Positions 58,796 to 64,000 of a stretch of 64,000 nucleotides of DNA are shown here, in pieces. The notes under the pieces are model-generated. The model had not been told where the DNA came from and did no database searches. It worked only from the letters and a program-made list of their open reading frames with translations. Position numbers and translations under genes: made by a program. Within the stretch, counting starts at the first letter, position 1. Each line of letters opens with the position of its first letter. The stretch is from Apiospora phragmitis (lineage: Eukaryota; Ascomycota; Sordariomycetes; Amphisphaeriales; Apiosporaceae). The stretch lies in assembly GCA_038363925.1 (NCBI GenBank), contig JAQQWL010000004.1, positions 1,426,001-1,490,000 of the forward strand, written 5' to 3'.

Positions 58796-59790
58796 GTTGG
58801 AGATGGGTCTGTTGTGGTGTGATGCTGCTATGGGACGGAATATGAGACGAACTCTAAGCTTTCCGAAAACACAAACTCAACACGGGACGTTGCTTAATTG
58901 TTTGGAACACGGGATGGTGGTAAACTCTCACTGTTCGAACGTAGAACGAGCGTGGTCGGGTCTTTATATGAGTGCGAATCATTGTGAGGCGCCTGCCCTT
59001 ATTGATGCCTTGACATAACTTCAGGATCAGGCGGCTACGGCTTTGCCACGATTATTTGTCCGGACGGTACACTTGGGTCTGCGATCCTTATTCCGCGAAT
59101 CAGGGGCTGCTTGCGCCTGACCAGCCCTTGCTGTTTATCCCGCTACCAAAGTTTTACGTAGCGGCAACGACCAGGTTTAACCTGGGGATCAGCTACACGC
59201 GGGGAGAACCAGAGGGGAGTGACTGTGTACTGTATGCGCGCCAAAGAAGCAACTCGTGGCTGATGACGAGGGTTACACTCGGGTTGACAGAACCGGGGCG
59301 GGCAGCGGGTGACTCTCATTCAGTCGGTCTCGGCGCCGATCGTTGCTTGTCTGAAACGCCGAGGCGCGCATTGCAGTTTTCGCGCCAGTAGCAGCACCCC
59401 AACTCGGCGGATCCGATCTCTGAACCTGGTTGGGGGCCAGTGTCTTCTAAAGTGCCAAGAGTACCGCTTGGAGTAATGATGATTCAACAATTGTTAATCA
59501 ATTGCCGGAGTCGGAGTCGGCAGGGTTCAACACCTTCCGTGCTCCGGATTCATTTCAACACCGGCCGGGGCACCAGGCACAGCAAATCTCCCTTGACCCG
59601 GACACGCGACGGAAGAATCACCATCCACGTCTGGTGCAGTGTACACAAAGGAACTTCGGTCCACACAATTTACAGGACCATCTTGGCACCATGCAATTCC
59701 GTTCTTCGCTGTACCCCTACCCCGTATGGTGAACCCCTCGCTCGCTGACTCTAAGAGGGTGGTTAATTCTGTCATGGCCGAACAACGACC
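58796..59790. other. Xylanase upstream region
   Basis: Contains the TATA-like box and otherwise no recognised gene. The short plus-strand frames at 59056-59391 and 59440-59748 have no family-like texture. Confidence 0.5.
58963..58968 (-). promoter_or_regulatory. TATA-like box of the xylanase gene
   Basis: TATAAA on the minus strand about 170 bp upstream of the ATG at 58795. Confidence 0.4.
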
Positions 59791-59963
59791 TATCCCCTTG
59801 AGTCCCAAGTACACCAATAGAAGTGGGCAAGTTTTTAACCAATCGATAATCGTGCACACCACGTGATCATGTCAATACGTCCCTTTTAGTGATCTGTGCG
59901 ACCAATGAGATATTACTGATTAGGACCCATTTCTATTGGTGTACCTGGGACTCAAGGGGGATA
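59791..59963. mobile_element. MITE-like inverted-repeat element (173 bp)
   Basis: Near-perfect terminal inverted repeats of about 37 bp. The left arm (59791-59827) begins TATCCCCTTGAGTCCCAAGT; the right arm (59926-59963) ends GGACTCAAGGGGGATA. Differences are one extra G/C in the outer run and two substitutions. Both ends carry TA, as expected for a Tc1/mariner-type target duplication. The ~100-bp interior has no coding capacity. The arms could also form a stem-loop RNA. The sequence is unrelated to the ends of the 55.5-kb transposon. Confidence 0.7.
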
Positions 59964-60549
59964 GTCTTAAGTCTGTAGAGACAGCTCTGCCCATAACCAA
60001 ACCGGTAATTATGTATGTCTAATGTCAAGATCTGATCTATTGAGAGCTTCTAGAGTAGTATTTTCTGGCTTGCACCCCTGTGGATGCCGTAATGCGCGTG
60101 CATGGGTTAGCTCCCAGGTCGGTAAGAATGAGGTAAACCGCAACCATGAGGGAATAAGATATACTGGCATTTTGACTCAAATCATTTTGACGATCCCGTC
60201 ATTGCTCGATTTGGTCTTCTGTTTTCGTTCCTTCAGTTCAAGTTCCCCGTCTTCCGCGGGGGCTCAGTTGGGGAGACCGGGGGCTACGCTCGGATAGCGC
60301 ATCCCCCGATACGACATAACCCCGTGTTTCATCTTCGACACGCGCCACATCTTTGGCCGCGTAGATTGGAAACATGGACGACGACGTTAAATTTGACTTC
60401 AACATCACCGCCAAACATTTGCGTCAAGATAAGCTTTCGTCAAGAGATAATTGCCCAAAACCAGCAGCCTCCTTACTTCCATCAGCCCCTAAATCTTTGT
60501 TCCACGACACCCGGTCTACCCCTGTCTGTCCATTCGCAACACAATCATC
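59964..60549. other. Upstream region of the second MAPEG gene
   Basis: No further gene recognised; an upstream ATG frame (60374-60589) overlaps the first exon out of frame. Confidence 0.5.
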
Positions 60550-61181
60550 ATGGGTGGCTTTGACAAAAACTTCACCTTCTTTACAGTAAGCAGACGCCCC
60601 TCTACTAATCTCCCCTGCCGTAACTCGAGGCTAACGAAACATCTCATCAGGTGCCTGCTGCGTTTGTGCTTCTCTTCCTCCCGAAGTTCTACAGCTTCTC
60701 CCTGGGCCTAAAGTATCTGGATCCCGCCGACCCACGGAAATACCAGCCCGCGGTGCTCAAGGCGGATGACCTAGACGATAGGGTGGGTTGCCCTCCTAAC
60801 CCCTCTCAAGCTCCCACATACAACGGAAGCCGTGAAAGAGGTTCTCTTCTGGCCTGGTGACTGACTCCTTTTCTTTGCTTTTTGGCTTTCTAGACTAAAG
60901 CCCGCATCCTGCGCGCCGAAGCCGCGTTTGCCAACGGGCTCGAGACACTCGCTTTCTATGCCGCCGCCGTGGCCGCTGTCAACGTGCAAGGCGTGAATCC
61001 CGTCGCGGCCAACATCCTGTCTTTGCTTTACCTGGCGAGCCGCGTTGTGTATAACGTCGTTTACGTGGTGTTGCAGGACAACCCCCGATGGGCTCTGGTG
61101 AGGAGCATGACGTGGTTCTCAGGCATCGGCATCATCTTCGCCATGTTCTTTACGGCCGGTACCGCTGCGCAGTATAAATAA
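60550..61181 (+). CDS. MAPEG-family membrane protein
   Basis: Exons 60550-60585, 60651-60782 and 60894-61181 give 151 residues with no break. The protein begins MGGFDKNFTFFTVPAAFVLL and ends TAGTAAQYK. The family mark is ARILRAEAAFANGLETLAFY (RAxxAxxNGxE), on a span followed by two more (NPVAANILSLLYLASRVVYN and SMTWFSGIGIIFAMFFTAG). MAPEG proteins include glutathione transferases and peroxidases of internal membranes; the specific activity is unknown. The gene is intact and distinct from the first MAPEG gene (low identity by eye). Confidence 0.88.
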
Positions 61182-61778
61182 GGACTATCATGACTATCAT
61201 TAGATACTGAATCGCGAGAATTTTATCATTCACCTTGGCATATAAGGACGAAGTGCAACCTGAAATAGCTCCAAGTAACCCTTGATATCATGACACTATA
61301 TCAAGAAGCCTGCTGCCTCGTGGCGCCCCCATGTGCGGATCAACGCGGCCAAGAGGGGTGCGCAATGTTTGCTTTGATGAGGGTGAAATACGACGTCGTA
61401 TCATAGCCAATAGCATACTAAACCCCTATGAGTTTTTTCCGAGTGCTAAATCCTCTCCCTTCTTTTCCCTTCTCACGTCCCTATCTTTCTGATTGTTTCA
61501 GCCTCAAGTTCTGACTTGTCCCATCGCAACCAATGAAGCTGCTGCCCAACCGAGGATGGGAAGGGGAAATGGCAAGAGAATGCGAAAGAGGGGTTAAGTA
61601 GAGGCGGGAAATGAACCAGGATAGGAAGGTGGTACTTATGATTATAAATAGGCCGTTATTCTCTATATCTTTAGGAACTTAATTATACTACGAGCATGTT
61701 ATTTAATCACTACTAATCTGACCAGAGAACTTCAGCAAGGCCTTGAGAGCTTACGGCAGGTCTTTCAGGTCTTTCAAG
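61182..61778. other. Intergenic region
   Basis: AT-rich spacer before the nucleoside hydrolase gene. I see no feature in it. Confidence 0.5.
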
Positions 61779-62835
61779 ATGAAGAGAACTATCAGTTGGG
61801 TTATCGTACAACTCTGCGCTTTTGCCACCGCAGTATCATCCGTGTCCACAAAACCAGCACCAAGAGGAACACACAAAATCATAATCGACACCGATTTCAA
61901 CACCATTGGCGATGACGGCCAAGTCCTAGCCATGGCCGCCCAGCTGCACAAGAGCAAGGTGGTGGATATACTCGGCGTGACCGTAGTGACAGGCAACCAG
62001 TGGCTGGCGCAGGGCGTCTCCGACGCCCTCAAGGCCGTCGAGCGGCTCGGCATCGAGCAAGACGTGGGCGTCTACGCCGGCGCCCACGAGCCCTTCCTCC
62101 ACACCTACGCGGCGCACCAGCTGGAGAAGCAGCGGTTCGGCAACGGCACCCAGTACGTGGGCGCGTACGGGACACCGCCGCCCCCTTTGGGCCGGGCCGC
62201 GAGGAGGCGCTCGTGGCCCCGCCCGACGGCTTCGCCACGCACACGGCGCCGCGCCGACGGAGCGCGGCCCAGTTCATCCTGGACGCGGTGCGCGAGCACC
62301 CGCACCAGGTGACCGTCCTGGCCATCGGCCCGCTGACCAACCTCGCGCTCGCCCTGCGGCTGGACCCGACCGTCGCGCCGCGGCTGCGGGCGTCGCCGTC
62401 ATGGGCGGCCAGCTGTACGCCGCGGGCAACTCCTACAACGGCGCGGGCGAGACCAACTGGTGGCTAGACCCGGAGTCGGCACGCGCCGTGCTGCGCGCGC
62501 CCATTCCCAACAAGATACTGCACCCCCTGGACCTGACCGACACGGTCCGCCTCACCAACGCGACCTACGACCGCGTCGGCGGCCACGAGCCTGCCACGCC
62601 CATCACGACCCTGTTCCGCGATCTGGTGGAGCGCTGGCCCTACGCCTACGACGCCGTGGCGCTCGCGTCGCTGGCAGACCCGGGCCTGCGCCGTGACGTG
62701 CGCGCGCTGTACGTCGACGTCAGCTGCGCGTTCGAGGACGAGACCTACGGGAAGGGGCTGGTGTGGACGGAGGATCCGTACCCGGGCACCGGGCTGGAGA
62801 CGGCCGCTTCTGTGGTCTTCTCCGTCGACAGATGA
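61779..62835 (+). CDS. Secreted inosine-uridine-type nucleoside hydrolase, frame-broken
   Basis: Hydrolyses ribonucleosides to base and ribose with a bound calcium. ATG at 61779, with a signal peptide (TISWVIVQLCAFATAVSSV). The Asp cluster is IIIDTDFNTIGDDGQVLAMA. Later family blocks are VTVLAIGPLTNLALALR, AVMGGQLYAAGNSYNGAGET (metal-site Asn/Glu region), and RWPYAYDAVALASLADPGL with its catalytic-site DA. Two one-base gaps break the frame: C5 at 62181-62185 (needs six) and near 62390 (needs one base before VAVMGG). With both, the protein is 352 residues. A further shift near 62830 would extend it to FVELYVDLLTRPIL and stop near 62887, which resembles family C-termini. Confidence 0.85.
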
Positions 62836-63077
62836 CCGCTTCGTCGAGCTCTATGTGGACTTGCTTACTCGGCCGATACTCTTATAGAGCCGAACGAGGA
62901 AGTGGATGCACACGCGGATTGGTTTCTTTTTCTTTCGTATTTAATGATGGCCTTTGCTATTATTCTATATAGCCCCTGTAGGCCGTTCCTAGAAGACAAA
63001 GGCAAAAAGTATATTGCTAGCCAAGAGGAAAATGGCATATAGCTTGAGGCAAAGAGCAGAATCCGCACCGGCAGTAG
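62836..63077. other. Spacer, may include nucleoside hydrolase C-terminus
   Basis: The first ~50 bp may encode the last residues of the nucleoside hydrolase in a shifted frame. Nothing else recognised. Confidence 0.4.
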
Positions 63078-63830
63078 TTACTGTCGGACTTGTACTAGGT
63101 CGGGACTTTTTAACTTGTTAGTCTGGTTCCTTTTTTGGGATGTACTTTCAAGGGTGTTACTGACGCTGTTGCCGGCTTCGGTGGTTGCCGATGAGCTGGG
63201 CGACGCAACACCCGTTGATGTACCTGAGGCAGAGGAGACAGTGGATGACTCGACTGTAGTGGAAGTTGTGGCAGTCGGTGTTACCTCGCCGGTGGTCGAC
63301 GAGGAAGCCGAGGTGGCACTTGTCTCCTTCGGGGTCGGAAGCCCTTGGGTGCTGTCGTGGATGGATTCGCCGCACTGGCGCTCTTGGCAGCGGGGATCGA
63401 CAGTGGCACATCGGTGGTCTTTTCGGTGCTAGGCGTAGTGGGCAGCACGCATGAGCTCGCTGTCTTGGAGAGGGCGCTGCCGTAGTACATCCAGATGTCG
63501 TAGTTGTCGGGGCCAGCACAAGAGAGGCAAACAGCGTAGTCAGTCAAGAAGGTCTTGTCGTAGCAAGGGTCCTCGCCCCGAGAGGCAATGATTGACTGGC
63601 CTAAATGACATGTATTAGGATCGGTGCCTTTTCGTTATGATGCAGCATGTTTGAGGCCAAGAACAGAACTTGCCGCAATTATCGTGACAGTTGTATGCTG
63701 GTGTGCCAGGCTCTGGCATCTGCTGGCGCTTGGCGAAGTGAGCAGCTAGTTCGTTGCTGTGCACGTACAAGCCGTCTGTGACTGCCGCAGCCGCAAGCGA
63801 GGAGAGAACGAGAGCTCTGATAGTATACAT
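63078..63830 (-). CDS. Secreted Cys-rich protein with Ser/Thr-rich tail, GC-AG intron
   Basis: ATG at 63830 with a signal peptide (IRALVLSSLAAAAVTDG). The first exon ends at 63674 (TPAYNCHDNCG). The intron 63601-63673 uses a GC donor (GCAAGT) and TTTAG acceptor. The second exon gives QSIIASRGEDPCYDKTFLTD, YAVCLSCAGPDNYDIWMYYG and SALSKTASSCVLP, a pattern of six or more Cys and an aromatic-Gly motif found in fungal surface proteins. A Ser/Thr-rich tail follows, but in another frame (TTGEVTPTATTSTTVESST), so one base is probably wrong near 63345-63360. I see no clear GPI-anchor hydrophobic end. The C-terminal limit is uncertain. The function is unknown. Confidence 0.65.
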
Positions 63831-64000
63831 TGTGAAACGTATGGTACCAGCTTAATTGAAAGTTTAGCCGTATAACAACAACCCAAGGAGTTAAGGAGGG
63901 GATATTGGGGTTAGAAAATGTATTCTGTGTGCTATGGACCTAATAAAATGACTTGGGGAGCAATTGGTTGTTATAAACAGTGTACACTTTGGGGTTAGAA
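63831..64000. other. Upstream region at window end
   Basis: AT-rich upstream DNA of the leftward secreted-protein gene; cut by the window end. Confidence 0.5.

Noticed and set aside
1..64000. CRISPR array, bacterial operon or phage-type defence system
   Set aside because: Introns, promoters and proteins are fungal throughout; no regularly spaced direct repeats were seen.

Overview
The window is a chromosome segment of a filamentous ascomycete (Pezizomycotina, probably Sordariomycetes). The evidence is short GT-AG introns of about 45-150 bp, lariat motifs of the CTAAC/CTAAT type, one-gene-per-promoter organisation on both strands, and a set of fungal proteins (mitofusin Fzo1, ESCRT-III Vps2, PTC1-type PP2C, an ADF-H cytoskeletal protein). 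An AT-soaked transposon copy also looks like the product of repeat-induced point mutation (RIP). The exact species cannot be named from the sequence.

Layout. 0-20 kb is accessory: a hypothetical gene, an aminoglycoside-phosphotransferase-like kinase, an amidase, a short-chain dehydrogenase, two F-box-like genes, a very large Ser/Thr-rich secreted protein gene in many broken frames, and a second broken F-box-like gene. 21-29 kb carries a secreted tyrosinase, a GH64-type beta-1,3-glucanase, a secretory lipase, a GNAT acetyltransferase and a broken cytochrome P450. 31-51 kb is the conserved core: ADF-H protein, PTC1 phosphatase, iron-containing alcohol dehydrogenase, Vps2 and Fzo1, separated by long gene-free stretches. 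52-64 kb is accessory again: a 64-residue Cys-containing secreted peptide, a secreted isochorismatase-like hydrolase, two MAPEG-family membrane proteins, a RIP-degraded Tc1/mariner (Fot1/pogo-like) transposon, a GH10 xylanase, a short MITE-like element, a secreted nucleoside hydrolase and a Cys-rich Ser/Thr-tailed secreted protein.

The accessory genes fit a saprotroph or plant-associated lifestyle (xylan and glucan degradation, lipase, phenol oxidase, nucleoside salvage). Functions are mixed and no polyketide synthase, NRPS or terpene synthase is visible, so I do not call a biosynthetic cluster.

A window-wide pattern matters for every gene model. At least fifteen genes or gene regions are broken by single-base length differences, mostly in short homopolymers, and the reading frame resumes with family-typical sequence on the other side. 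This includes Vps2, Fzo1 and the ADF-H protein, which are unlikely to be dead. The simplest explanation is homopolymer-length error in the assembly; the alternative is genuine decay of the accessory genes. Three in-frame nonsense codons (secreted Ser/Thr-rich protein, P450, F-box-like gene) are substitutions and are not explained that way.

The clearest structural discoveries are the transposon with two perfect 30-bp terminal inverted repeats around an AT-converted interior, and an apparently unnamed 173-bp inverted-repeat element at 59.8 kb.
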